Positions 18,146 to 26,200 of a DNA stretch of 64,000 nucleotides are shown here, in pieces. A model generated the notes under the pieces. That model saw nothing but the letters and a program-made list of their open reading frames with translations. It was not told the origin of the DNA and did not search any database. The position numbers and the translations under genes are program-made. This stretch comes from Martinezella lusitana (GTDB lineage: Bacteria; Pseudomonadota; Alphaproteobacteria; Rhizobiales; Rhizobiaceae), in contig NZ_JACHBG010000031.1 in NCBI RefSeq assembly GCF_014207095.1, positions 1-64,000 of the forward strand, given 5' to 3'. How positions within the stretch are numbered: the stretch's first letter is position 1; each line of letters starts with the position of its first letter.

Positions 18146-18255
18146 AAGCATGCAGAAGTGGAATCAAGCCCTGAACGATAGATTCTGCCAATGCTTCCTA
18201 TCGCTTCGCTATCTGGAAATTTCATAATCAAGGGCTTCTTGCCCCAATCGTCCGA

Positions 18256-18585
18256 CTACGGATCAATGGCAAAGTATTTTACCAAGAAGGGGTTCGCTAA
18301 AAGTGGCCATGCACCAGCAAGTCTGGCGAGGTGGCGTTCGTCATGAATGCCTTGCTTATAAAGAGTGACAACGATTGGTGCCAGTCGCTGGGCTTCATTT
18401 ACATCTTTCATTAGGTTCAATCTTGAGAAAATCTGCTCGAAAGCAAGCTGACAAATCTCTAGGTCACGCAGACCAAAGATTGCCTCATGGTTTCGAATAT
18501 ATTGGGAAAACGTCGAACCATCCTCATCATGCCGCTCCGCCGGGCTGGATACCGGTGACCCCATCTCGGGAGAATCCGAAACCAT
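18256..18585 (-). CDS. Hypothetical protein, 109 aa
   Basis: I do not recognise a family. The protein is probably all-helical: FGLRDLEICQLAFEQIFSRLNLMKDVNEAQRLAPIVVTLY is strongly amphipathic, and the segment ends GIHDERHLARLAGAW. The first 20 residues are polar and look disordered. There is no signal peptide or membrane span. It sits in a group of minus-strand small genes between the CsbD relic and the nif block, each apparently single. The pattern is protein-like rather than shadow-like because the opposite-strand frames lack such structure. Confidence 0.55.
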   Translation of the reverse strand: MVSDSPEMGSPVSSPAERHDEDGSTFSQYIRNHEAIFGLRDLEICQLAFEQIFSRLNLMKDVNEAQRLAPIVVTLYKQGIHDERHLARLAGAWPLLANPFLVKYFAIDP

Positions 18586-18693
18586 CCGCTGCTCTCCGAT
18601 CGTGCATGAGTATACAACGCACGTTTACACTCCAGGCAACATTCTCGCAACCTGAGGCATCATTTCTTTGAGCATCTTCTCGGCGCCGCCACT

Positions 18694-18918
18694 TTACTGC
18701 TGAGCGGGCGTTTTCGCGGGCGGCGTTGTGGTGGTCGGCTGTGTCGTTGTCGTCTGGGCTGGGGCGTTGGGATTTGTCGTGCTGGTGTGGGGCCAGAAAG
18801 CCCAGGCGAGAGCTGCGACTACAATAATCCCGAGAATGACAACCCATGGCATCCAAGGTTGGCGACGTACCGGTGTCGTTCTGAGATCTGGGGCACGCTT
18901 GTTGATGTCGTTGCTCAT
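18694..18918 (-). CDS. Small single-pass membrane protein with Thr/Pro-rich tail
   Basis: From the ATG at 18918 the 74-aa protein reads MSNDINKRAPDLRTTPVRRQPW, then one membrane helix (WVVILGIIVVAALAWAFW, about residues 25-42), then a low-complexity tail of Thr, Pro and Ala (QTTTTQPTTTTPPAKTPAQQ). Positive charges before the helix suggest an inside N-terminus and a periplasmic tail. Similar tiny proteins are frequent in rhizobia; the function is unknown. The start at 18918 is preferred to 18957 because GAGGAGTACTC precedes it. Confidence 0.65.
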   Translation of the reverse strand: MSNDINKRAPDLRTTPVRRQPWMPWVVILGIIVVAALAWAFWPHTSTTNPNAPAQTTTTQPTTTTPPAKTPAQQ

Positions 18919-19010
18919 CTGAGTACTCCTCTGGGACGTAACCTTTAGCTGCAGCAAAGGTTCCTGACCACGAGGCGTTGCGGTGAAGTTGCGCTAATAT
19001 TGCGCGCAGT

Positions 19011-19511
19011 TCATTGGGTTGGTTGATGTCCGTGATCGGATTCATCTCGCAAGTATTTGGCATCGTATAAGAATGGAAGAAGCCGAGCCGTTCCGGGCAC
19101 AATCTTGGACTCGTCGGCGTCGACCTCGAGGCGAGCTGTCCATCTAATCATGTGGTTGTTGTCGGTCGGGTCCAACGTCGGAAACTTGAGGCGACGGCTT
19201 TGATCAGTTGTGACCACATCAATGGTATAGCTATCGTCTTCAAGGTATCGATCTGAGATGATCTCCACATGGAACCGGCCACCTTCCGTCCTGGCATCGC
19301 CCTCGTAGCCACATCGCTGGATGCAACCTGGCAAATCACCCCTGACTGTGAATGAGATCAATGTGCCGTCCACCAGGTTGGTTATCCCGTTAAAAGACGG
19401 TGGATTTCCTTTGCTCATGGTTATCGCGAGCGTCAGATCGTTGTCGCTGGCCGCAAAGGCAGAAGGGACCATGATGAGCGACAGTGCGGCAACGACGACG
19501 GCGTGATGCAT
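19011..19511 (-). CDS. Predicted secreted protein, 166 aa
   Basis: A clear Sec signal peptide opens the protein: MHHAVVVAALSLIMVPSAFA with an AFA-A cleavage site after residue 20. The mature part has beta-rich sequence (LTLAITMSKGNPPSFNGITN ... GTLISFTVRG) and one close cysteine pair, CIQRC, that could form a disulfide in the periplasm. No enzyme motif is visible, and I do not recognise the family. It stands alone with 51 bases to the next upstream gene in the same direction. Confidence 0.65.
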   Translation of the reverse strand: MHHAVVVAALSLIMVPSAFAASDNDLTLAITMSKGNPPSFNGITNLVDGTLISFTVRGDLPGCIQRCGYEGDARTEGGRFHVEIISDRYLEDDSYTIDVVTTDQSRRLKFPTLDPTDNNHMIRWTARLEVDADESKIVPGTARLLPFLYDAKYLRDESDHGHQPTQ

Positions 19512-19562
19512 AGCAATCCCCCAATTACCGCAATGATTATCGGGAATGATCTAAGAGTCGAG

Positions 19563-20018
19563 TCAACTATGCGTGCGAGCGTGGCGCCCTGTGAACGGCT
19601 CAAATTCATCGTCGCCGTGCAGATATTCCAGCTCATGGTCAATGTGGTCGATCGCCCAACAGAGCGCCTCGATCTCGCTTCTCAGGTGCTCGGCCAAGTC
19701 CCCGGTGATACTGGCGATATCGGCCGCCGGCAGGGACGCCCTGCTGTTGATAATCTTGATCTCGTCAGCTTCAAGACCGGCAAGGTGGTGCTTCGCCCGC
19801 TCGATCTGGAACAACAGCTTGCCGCGGTGATCCAGTAGGTATTCTCTCGTCTCGTCGATCATTTGGGCGTCTCCGAGGGATGTGGCTGTAGCCTTATATG
19901 CTTCGAGACCGTGTTCGGTAATCCAAAAATATTCGATATTGTCGATACAATCTCTGGGGACGAAACCGCGGGCCTCCAGACGGCTAACGATATCGTCGCC
20001 GCACCCATAAAAGCCCAC
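19563..20018 (-). CDS. Hypothetical protein, 151 aa
   Basis: The N-terminal half (SRLEARGFVPRDCIDNIEYFWITEHGLEAY) resembles a winged-helix-like fold with a beta wing and might be a degenerate DNA-binding domain. The C-terminal half is helical and acidic (LAEHLRSEIEALCWAIDHIDHELEYLHGDDEFEPF), probably a coiled coil. This is inference from pattern only; I do not recognise a named family. There is no signal peptide. The gene shares its orientation with the secreted protein downstream, 51 bases away. Confidence 0.6.
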   Translation of the reverse strand: MGFYGCGDDIVSRLEARGFVPRDCIDNIEYFWITEHGLEAYKATATSLGDAQMIDETREYLLDHRGKLLFQIERAKHHLAGLEADEIKIINSRASLPAADIASITGDLAEHLRSEIEALCWAIDHIDHELEYLHGDDEFEPFTGRHARTHS

Positions 20019-20151
20019 GCAAGGCGGGCCCGGAAAGGTGGAATGATGGAGGTGATTTAGGAGATGCCGGCCGTGTGACGCGCTGACATCATCTTTGATG
20101 CGACAAGGCTAAAATGCCTGATAGGATTTGAGCTTAATCGTGGAGGGGACC

Positions 20152-20280
20152 ATGAAATCAGCGGCAAACGACAAAGAAAATCTGCCGCCCGTCGAGCAGG
20201 AGTGGGCCAGCGCCATGCTAGTCATTGCATGGCCGTTTGGGGTTTTTGCCATTGCGCTTTGCTGTAAGTTCTTCGTGTAG
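20152..20280 (+). CDS. Very small membrane protein, 42 aa
   Basis: The ATG at 20152 follows GGAGGGG by a good distance and opens MKSAANDKENLPPVEQEWAS, then one hydrophobic helix (AMLVIAWPFGVFAIALCCKFF, split here from the tail) ending with V and a stop. A polar, acidic head of about 20 residues and a single C-terminal membrane segment make a typical tail-anchored micropeptide. It is on the plus strand between minus-strand genes and has a better ribosome-binding site than most frames in this region. Function unknown. Confidence 0.55.
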   Translation: MKSAANDKENLPPVEQEWASAMLVIAWPFGVFAIALCCKFFV

Positions 20281-20478
20281 CGATTAAGCCCCCGCCTGAC
20301 CTAACGCTCGGGCCTGGCCAAGACGGTTGTCGGGATGTTGATTTTGGGGATTCTAGCCGTCGTCCCAACAATGATGGTGCAGTCTCTCGTGCCCATAAAT
20401 CACGCTCTTCGTCACTCGCTCTCAGTTTGAGCAAGCGATCGGTGCCGCTGCGAAGCGCTCCCTGGCTCACGCTTGCGG

Positions 20479-21360
20479 CTATGCCGGATTGACAAGAGCA
20501 GCCGCAACTTCACCAATCGGCAGGTCAATCAGGGTGATGCCGCATTCCGTGCAGAAGCGGCGTTCGTTCTTGGTCATGGTTTTGGCATCAATCACAGCGA
20601 AGTGTGGGCCGTTGGAGCGCTTCATGATCTGGCGGGCAAAGATGCGCAACATCTGATCGTCGAAGCGGCAGCCCAGAAAGAAAAAGCCGCGGTTGGTGCG
20701 CCGTGCTTTGACGGCTTCGGGGATCGGCGTCTGGATATCGATCTCTGTCAGAACTTCGACATAGTCCGCATCTGACACGAGAAAATTAGCAGCGGGCCGA
20801 ACGCTTCCATGAGGCGTATACAACACCGTTTTTGCTGCCGGACCGGGCCTGAGTTCCTTTCCGGACAAATCGTAGGTTCTCGTCCATATATCGCGGTTCT
20901 CATTTGCCCGCGTAACGCCTTGTATCTCGACCACGTCTGTTCGGCCATTCGCCACGAGAGCCGCGCGCATCGTCCCGTCGTACCAGCTGTCGATGATGAG
21001 CGAGAGTGGCAGCGTTGCAAGCCAGGCATGGAGGCCGGTCAGCGGCGCGGATGAGGCGAATATCTCCGCCATCCAGGCTTGAAGCGTCCGACGATGCCTG
21101 CGCTGCTCGATAAACTGTGCGACCGACCACATGTTGCTGCGTATCTTGGAAGGTGCTGTCGCCCGTGTGTTAAGAGCTGCTGCAACGCCTTCTGGACCAT
21201 CAGGTACAGGCGGTGCCGCCGAACTTTGCCGGAGAAGCCCGGGACCGAGATATGGGATTATTGCGTCTGCGGCGAGCGCTTCCTTCAGCAAATAAAGTTG
21301 CTTTTCGGCGTAATCGCCCCGGCAGACCAAAAGATGATCGGATTTAGGAAGCACGGGCAT
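20479..21360 (-). CDS. SIR2-like domain protein next to nifT
   Basis: This 293-aa protein has IIPYLGPGLLR near residues 34-44, reminiscent of the GAGxS/GPG nucleotide loop of SIR2-like folds. It also has TVLYTPHGSVRPAANFLVSDADYVEVL (the LHG-like motif and following strand) and FFFLGCRFDDQMLRIFARQI (the LGYGFxD-like motif) in the C-terminal half, all in the order seen in SIR2-like proteins. The catalytic His context is PHGS. It starts 34 bases after nifT in the same direction and so may be the last gene of the nifB-fdxN-nifZ-nifT transcript. Whether it is an NADase, deacylase or structural relative cannot be told. Two cysteines near the C-terminus (CTEC) might bind metal. Confidence 0.7.
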   Translation of the reverse strand: MPVLPKSDHLLVCRGDYAEKQLYLLKEALAADAIIPYLGPGLLRQSSAAPPVPDGPEGVAAALNTRATAPSKIRSNMWSVAQFIEQRRHRRTLQAWMAEIFASSAPLTGLHAWLATLPLSLIIDSWYDGTMRAALVANGRTDVVEIQGVTRANENRDIWTRTYDLSGKELRPGPAAKTVLYTPHGSVRPAANFLVSDADYVEVLTEIDIQTPIPEAVKARRTNRGFFFLGCRFDDQMLRIFARQIMKRSNGPHFAVIDAKTMTKNERRFCTECGITLIDLPIGEVAAALVNPA

Positions 21361-21394
21361 GCCGCTGTCGCTTTTTGTCGTTCGTTAGCAGCGT

Positions 21395-21607
21395 TTAGTC
21401 CTCCTCAGATATCTTCTTTGCCTCGACCGTAATGGGCAGGCGCGTGTCCTTTGGCAGATCGGGCAGGGCTAGCCTCCATCCATTCCTAAGCAGCACGCAG
21501 CCGCCCCATAGATTTTCATTTTCCATAGCAATGATCGGCTCTTCGAGATCCTTCTTGGAAACATATGCCGATAAGCCGGTTCCGGTTCTGCGGATCATCA
21601 CTTTCAC
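21395..21607 (-). CDS. nifT: NifT (FixU) protein
   Basis: This 70-aa protein reads MKVMIRRTGTGLSAYVSKKDLEEP and contains WGGCVLLRNGWRLALPDL, the two conserved parts of the NifT/FixU family. It is full length. NifT is encoded with nif genes in many diazotrophs but its loss has mild or no effect, and no reaction is known. The start overlaps the nifZ stop by four bases, indicating coupling. Confidence 0.9.
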   Translation of the reverse strand: MKVMIRRTGTGLSAYVSKKDLEEPIIAMENENLWGGCVLLRNGWRLALPDLPKDTRLPITVEAKKISEED

Positions 21608-21927
21608 GGGGCTATTCCTTCCCTGGCGCTGGTAGTCGTTTCGGCAATGCTTGCTGCGGCTTTGTCGAGGCTCGTCAGTTCACGCGCGCGCATGCCGACG
21701 ATGGTGCCGCGATCCACCCATTCGACCGCATAGATATAGAACTGCTGGAGAAAGGTGCCGATGTCGCGCACATAACCCTCATCGCCCTTTCGCACCAGGT
21801 TTTCGCCAACGTCTTTGCCGGGATAGGTGCCGTCATTCTTTATGTGGCGCGTGGCACGAACCCGCTCGCCTGGTAGAAATTGCGGTGAACAGCCGATTTC
21901 CACTTCTTGTTCGCGTCCTATGCCCAC
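21604..21927 (-). CDS. nifZ: NifZ, nitrogenase MoFe protein maturation factor
   Basis: NifZ assists formation of the second P-cluster of the MoFe protein in Azotobacter. The family core is present: FLPGERVRATRHIKNDGTYPG and VRKGDEGYVRDIGTFLQQFYIYAVEW, an SH3-like small beta barrel. At 107 aa it is within the NifZ range. It lies 93 bases after fdxN and overlaps nifT, so fdxN-nifZ-nifT probably form one unit driven from nifB or nifA. Confidence 0.92.
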   Translation of the reverse strand: MGIGREQEVEIGCSPQFLPGERVRATRHIKNDGTYPGKDVGENLVRKGDEGYVRDIGTFLQQFYIYAVEWVDRGTIVGMRARELTSLDKAAASIAETTTSAREGIAP

Positions 21928-22020
21928 GGTGGTGCCTCACTTTCTTGAGACTGCTCGGCTTAACCGCGGAGGTCAAACCTTTGGACGAGATATTGCCTTC
22001 GGCGGCCAGCGAACAGGCGA

Positions 22021-22215
22021 TCAGGCTGGAACGCAGGTCTTCGGTACCGGACATACCGATGCGCATTGCTGCGTCTCGAAAGCTCCCTCGCATTCTGTGC
22101 ACTTCTTCGGATCGATCACGTAGTTCTCGCCCTTCAGTTCTATCGCACCTGATGGACATTCGAACTCGCAGGCTCCGCACTGGGTGCATTGGGATGCGAT
22201 GATCTTGAAGGCCAT
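22021..22215 (-). CDS. fdxN: Bacteroid-type 2[4Fe-4S] ferredoxin FdxN
   Basis: The 64-aa ferredoxin has CTQCGACEFECP and CTECEGAFETQQCASVCP, two C-x2-C-x(n)-C-x3-C cluster motifs; the second has the extended spacing between the second and third cysteines typical of FdxN. FdxN supplies low-potential electrons in nitrogenase assembly or turnover and is essential for fixation in S. meliloti. A start at 22215 (MAFKIIASQC) is usual; an ATG two codons upstream at 22221 is equally possible. It is 34 bases downstream of nifB. Confidence 0.94.
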   Translation of the reverse strand: MAFKIIASQCTQCGACEFECPSGAIELKGENYVIDPKKCTECEGAFETQQCASVCPVPKTCVPA

Positions 22216-22249
22216 TTTCAACTCCTGAGGAGGTTAAACTAAAAAAAAT

Positions 22250-23731
22250 TCACGCCGTCCCTGTCAGCAGGTCGACTCCAAACTCGGTGGCATAAACCAT
22301 GCTGATGGCGGTTTCGATGTACTCATAGGTATAAGAGTCCACTGCTCGAATGCCCGCGTCCGCCAACCGCTTTTTAGGGCAATCTCCGATCTTTGCGCAG
22401 AGCACGATGTCGATCCCCTCGAGCGCAACTATCACACCGTCGAGTGTAGCGTCGTCACCCCAACCGCCGCGGCAATATTGCTCGACCTTGCGATGCCCCA
22501 CGAAGGCGATTCCTCTCGGAGAGGCTTCATAAATCTGGAACTCTTTCGCATGGCCGAAATGTTCGTTTATGCGGCCGCCGCCCTTGGTCGCCACCGCGAC
22601 GTGAAGCGACCCGTCGGGGCCGGCTGCTTTGACCATTTCGATCGCCTCGCTCTTGGCTGCTGCGTGATTGCCTCTCTCCCGCGCCACTACTTCCCGGTAT
22701 GCCTCGCGATTGCGCTCGTCGTACGAGACTGCATCGGGAATGTGGTCGAGCGTGAATTCTTTGCCACGATCCTCGCCGAGCAGACCGACGGCATCGGCCC
22801 GGCATTGCCGACAATGACGCATCAGCTTGGCGCCTTTTTCGAGACGACCTTGAAGCGCCTTCAATTCGATTGCCCGCGGAGCGCGCTGTCCGGTCAGGCC
22901 ATAGTAAGTGCCGTGCGCTGGGTCCGAAATCAGGGGCATCACATTATGCAAGAACGCGCCGCGCTCTTTCACCCATCTGTTCACCTCGATCAGGTGCTCG
23001 TCATTGACCCCGGGTATCATGACCGAATTGACCTTGACGAGGATGCCCCGCGCCGCCAGCATTTCCAAACCCAACATCTGTCGCTTGTGCAGGATTTCGG
23101 CGGCTTCGATGCCGGTGTAGCGCCGGTGATTGTAAAAGACCCAGGGATATATCTTTGCGCCGATTTGCGGGTCGACCATGTTGATTGTGATGGTCACGTG
23201 ATCGACATTCATGCGTGCAAGCTCATCGACATGATCTGGCAATGCTAGCCCGTTGGTGGAGATACACAGCTTGACGTCGGGAATTTCCGCGGCAACTTTT
23301 TCGAAGGTCGCCTTGGTTCTCCTCCAGTCGTAACAGGCATCGCCCGGACCGGCGATTCCGACGACCGAAAGCTGCGGCACTTCGTTGGCGACCGAAATAA
23401 CTTTGCGCAGCGCCTGCTCTGGCGTCAGCTTTTCCGAGACGACACCGGGCCGGCTTTCGTTTGCGCAGTCATATTTCCGATTGCAGTAGTTGCACTGGAT
23501 ATTGCAAGCCGGTGCGACGGCGACGTGCATGCGCGCGAAATAGTGGTGTGCTTCTTCCGAGTAGCAGGGATGATCCTTTATCTTCTCCCATGTCGCTGGA
23601 TCCATGTCATCCGGTTTTGCGGTTGAGCCGCAGGATGAGGATTTGCAGCTGTCGGACTTCGCATTGGTCAGCCTATTGTCGGACGTTTTGGCGCTGGCCG
23701 AGCGATCAAGCGAAATCATCGATGCGGTCAT
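22250..23731 (-). CDS. nifB: NifB, FeMo-cofactor precursor (NifB-co) synthase
   Basis: NifB is the radical-SAM enzyme that fuses two [4Fe-4S] clusters with an interstitial carbide to give NifB-co. The N-terminal radical-SAM motif is CNIQCNYCNRKYDC, near residue 96. The C-terminal domain (from about residue 375) is a NifX/NafY-like lobe: VAVATKGGGRINEHFGHAKEF and GGWGDDATLDGVI. At 493 aa it is the full two-domain rhizobial form. It follows nifA with a 232-base gap that contains a sigma-54-type promoter at 23771. Confidence 0.97.
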   Translation of the reverse strand: MTASMISLDRSASAKTSDNRLTNAKSDSCKSSSCGSTAKPDDMDPATWEKIKDHPCYSEEAHHYFARMHVAVAPACNIQCNYCNRKYDCANESRPGVVSEKLTPEQALRKVISVANEVPQLSVVGIAGPGDACYDWRRTKATFEKVAAEIPDVKLCISTNGLALPDHVDELARMNVDHVTITINMVDPQIGAKIYPWVFYNHRRYTGIEAAEILHKRQMLGLEMLAARGILVKVNSVMIPGVNDEHLIEVNRWVKERGAFLHNVMPLISDPAHGTYYGLTGQRAPRAIELKALQGRLEKGAKLMRHCRQCRADAVGLLGEDRGKEFTLDHIPDAVSYDERNREAYREVVARERGNHAAAKSEAIEMVKAAGPDGSLHVAVATKGGGRINEHFGHAKEFQIYEASPRGIAFVGHRKVEQYCRGGWGDDATLDGVIVALEGIDIVLCAKIGDCPKKRLADAGIRAVDSYTYEYIETAISMVYATEFGVDLLTGTA

Positions 23732-23770
23732 CTAGCAATTCCGTTGCTGGTGAAGATTGCAGTTCAAACT

Positions 23771-23785
23771 GCAAGACCTATGCCA
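23771..23785 (-). promoter_or_regulatory. Probable sigma-54 promoter of nifB
   Basis: Read on the minus strand, the site is TGGCATAGGTCTTGC, a match to TGG-C-A-Y-R-N4-TTGC with the correct GG-N10-GC spacing, 40 bases before nifB. No exact TGT-N10-ACA activator site was found upstream within the gap, so activation may come from a weaker or more distant NifA site. Confidence 0.72.
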
Positions 23786-23963
23786 GGGCCCGGGATTGTC
23801 TTATGTCCGGCGTTTTAGTGTTTCGCGTTGGATTGCATACACTTGCTCCCGCACGATTTCGTTCGTTCATGACAATCGGCACATGGATCTCGTCGCGAAT
23901 GCGACGCGCCTCTGTCACGTAGAGTGCCGAGAGCGCATTTCCGACCTGACGAACGACATAGGC

Positions 23964-25712
23964 TTAGAACTTTTTCATCTCGATATTGTGCCGGCGCAGA
24001 GCATAGCCGACCTGACGGGGCGTGAGGCCGAGCATACGAGCCGCTTTGGCCTGAACCCATCCGACTTTCTCCATTGCCTCGATCAGCCGGTCCCGCTCTG
24101 TGAGGCGCGGTGATAGGGCTGGGCAAGCCGGACCATTGGGGTCGCAGGCCTTGAAGGGCGCTACCTCGGGATGCGAGACGCTGCCTGGTTGGGTAGAGAG
24201 CGGCGATACTGCCGGCGTTGTTCCACCCCGAGTGAGCTCATCGATAGGCTTACCCTCGCGGCCGCCGCCGTCGCCTTTCCAAAGACGAGCCGAAAGACAT
24301 TGGTTGTTCTGGCACGCAAAATCCGAGGGAACGATCGTCTTCGAGCGCGCCAACGTCGCCGTCCTACGCACGCAATTTTCCAGCTCGCGGACGTTCCCAG
24401 GAAAATAGCATTGCGAAATCAGGTCTAGCGCCTGCGCCGTGAAGGCGTGCTCGCGATTGTTCTCCCGGTTGAAACGGTCGAGAAAGACTTTTGAAAGGCG
24501 CGAAATGTCTCCGGGCCGCTCTCTGAGTGGTGGCAAGACGATCGGCACGACATTGATGCGATAGTAAAGGTCGGCTCTGAACTCGCCATTTGCAACAGCC
24601 GCCTCGAGGTCCTTGTTGGTTGCGCATACGAGTCTGATGTCGACTTTGAGGGTCTTGGTTCCGCCAACCCGCTCCAGCTCGCCTTCCTGCAGCACGCGCA
24701 AAAGCTTGGCTTGAAAGGCAGGCGAAATTTCGCCAATTTCATCAAGGAGCAGCGTTCCGCCATTTGCCAATTCGAAACGCCCCGCGCGCTGCGATACAGC
24801 ACCGGTGAAAGCGCCCTTTTCATGTCCGAAGAGTTCCGATTCCAGGACACCTTCAGGCAGTGCGGCGCAGTTCAATTTGACAAAAGACTTCTTGCGGCGA
24901 GGGGAAAGCTCATGAATGGCCTGTGCGAAAAATTCCTTGCCAGTGCCGCTTTCACCCCGCAGAAGCACTGTGGTATTCGTCATAGCCACCGCAGAGACGA
25001 TTTCCAACACCCGCCTGACTGCAGGGCTTTCTCCGACGATCCAGTCGACTTTGGCTCTTGAGTTTTGGCTCGGATCATTCCGTCCCCCTTCGGCGGATTT
25101 CCGGTGCAGCTGGATGATTTGCGGACCGGACGTGCTCAGGGCTCGGTGGAACGCGATCGTCTGGCCGATAAGATCGGCGACCATGGTAAGGAAGCGAATA
25201 TCCTCGTTGTGACGCAGTTCAGTGGCGCTGTCCCTGAAGCGGTCGATCCATAACGTCCCGACCAGTTTGTGCGCAGCCCTCAAAGGAACCCCGATAAATG
25301 TGATGGGGATCGTGTCGCTGCTCAAAGACGGCTGAGGGTCAGCCCGAAAAAGTTCGGATTTACTGGTCTCCCTTATCACCAGCGGCTGTCCGGTCGTCAC
25401 GATCTGATCCATTGCAGCCGGTGGGATGGTGTGGCGTGCGCCGGATTGACGAGAATCGGCGACGCCGGCCGACGCGGTAATTTCCGGCTCCCCTTCGCTC
25501 GCCCATATAACGATTGCCCCATGACGCATTCGCAAAAACGTGGGGAGGATATTGGCGACCTTGACAAGCGTGATCTCCAGCGGGGCAGCGGCCGTTAGGA
25601 GCTTCGATATTTCGTAGATCCCGCTGCAGGAGATTCCGACTTCAGGCGTTTTGCTGGATACCCCGGGCAAAGGTCCAACTTCATCGACGCAATCGCGTAG
25701 AATGCGGGTCAT
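23964..25712 (-). CDS. nifA: NifA, sigma-54-dependent nif/fix activator
   Basis: NifA activates nif and fix promoters together with RpoN. From the N-terminus it has a GAF domain (about residues 25-190), the AAA+ core with Walker A GESGTGKE, the GAFTGA loop (EKGAFTGAVSQ) and Walker B LLLDEIGE. The interdomain cysteines C-x11-C-x19-C-x4-C (ISQC...ENC...FAC...NQC) mark the oxygen-sensitive rhizobial type, and the helix-turn-helix ends the protein (VQAKAARMLGLTPRQVGYAL). The start at 25712 follows an AGGGG site and gives 582 aa, matching R. etli-like NifA; an upstream in-frame start at 25751 is less likely. Confidence 0.96.
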   Translation of the reverse strand: MTRILRDCVDEVGPLPGVSSKTPEVGISCSGIYEISKLLTAAAPLEITLVKVANILPTFLRMRHGAIVIWASEGEPEITASAGVADSRQSGARHTIPPAAMDQIVTTGQPLVIRETSKSELFRADPQPSLSSDTIPITFIGVPLRAAHKLVGTLWIDRFRDSATELRHNEDIRFLTMVADLIGQTIAFHRALSTSGPQIIQLHRKSAEGGRNDPSQNSRAKVDWIVGESPAVRRVLEIVSAVAMTNTTVLLRGESGTGKEFFAQAIHELSPRRKKSFVKLNCAALPEGVLESELFGHEKGAFTGAVSQRAGRFELANGGTLLLDEIGEISPAFQAKLLRVLQEGELERVGGTKTLKVDIRLVCATNKDLEAAVANGEFRADLYYRINVVPIVLPPLRERPGDISRLSKVFLDRFNRENNREHAFTAQALDLISQCYFPGNVRELENCVRRTATLARSKTIVPSDFACQNNQCLSARLWKGDGGGREGKPIDELTRGGTTPAVSPLSTQPGSVSHPEVAPFKACDPNGPACPALSPRLTERDRLIEAMEKVGWVQAKAARMLGLTPRQVGYALRRHNIEMKKF

Positions 25713-25888
25713 TTTCAACACCCCTAGCTGTGTAGAATGCCCCCATTCCAACCACTGTTTGTGCTTATTTGTATAAGCGGAAACTCTAATGGTAGTTTCT
25801 GAAATTGCAAGCTGGTTCCTGTCAAAATTGATGCAGCGCCTGGCTGTGACGACATAATGTGTTTTTCAAAAGTTTAACAATAAATTGT

Positions 25889-26188
25889 TCACCCGAACTT
25901 GAAGAGAACACCAAAGCCGCCTCGTGGATAGTTCCACGTGATGTCCCCACTTGCCTCACACAGCACCCTGCATGTGCCGCACTCCATGCAGCCGTCGGCG
26001 GCAATCTCCACTTGGCCTTTGTCATTCAGTTCATAGCATTTTGCCGGGCAGATGCGTGTTAGCGCCAAAAGGTTTGCACTCGGATGCTCGTGCGGCCGCA
26101 CCTTAATGTGCGGGCGTCCCTGATCAACCAGATAGCGATTCTGGAAAAGCTTGTCCTCAACACGCAACTTCGTCACTGCAACGGTCAT
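25889..26188 (-). CDS. fixX: FixX ferredoxin-like protein
   Basis: FixX is the ferredoxin-like subunit of the FixABCX electron-bifurcating complex, passing electrons from quinone-oxidoreductase FixC toward nitrogenase. The C-terminal half has CPAKCYELNDKGQVEIAADGCMECGTCRVLC; this gives CxxxC followed by CxxCxxxC cluster ligands for a [4Fe-4S] centre. At 99 aa it is the normal length. It lies 12 bases behind fixC and is the last gene of the operon. Confidence 0.96.
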   Translation of the reverse strand: MTVAVTKLRVEDKLFQNRYLVDQGRPHIKVRPHEHPSANLLALTRICPAKCYELNDKGQVEIAADGCMECGTCRVLCEASGDITWNYPRGGFGVLFKFG

Positions 26189-26200
26189 CCTATTTCTCCT

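Noticed and set aside
25876..25889. Palindrome AACAATAAATTGTT between nifA and fixX
   Set aside because: It looks slightly like nod-box or regulator half-sites, but it is AT-rich, has no other box elements, and adjoins the end of fixX. No function can be assigned.
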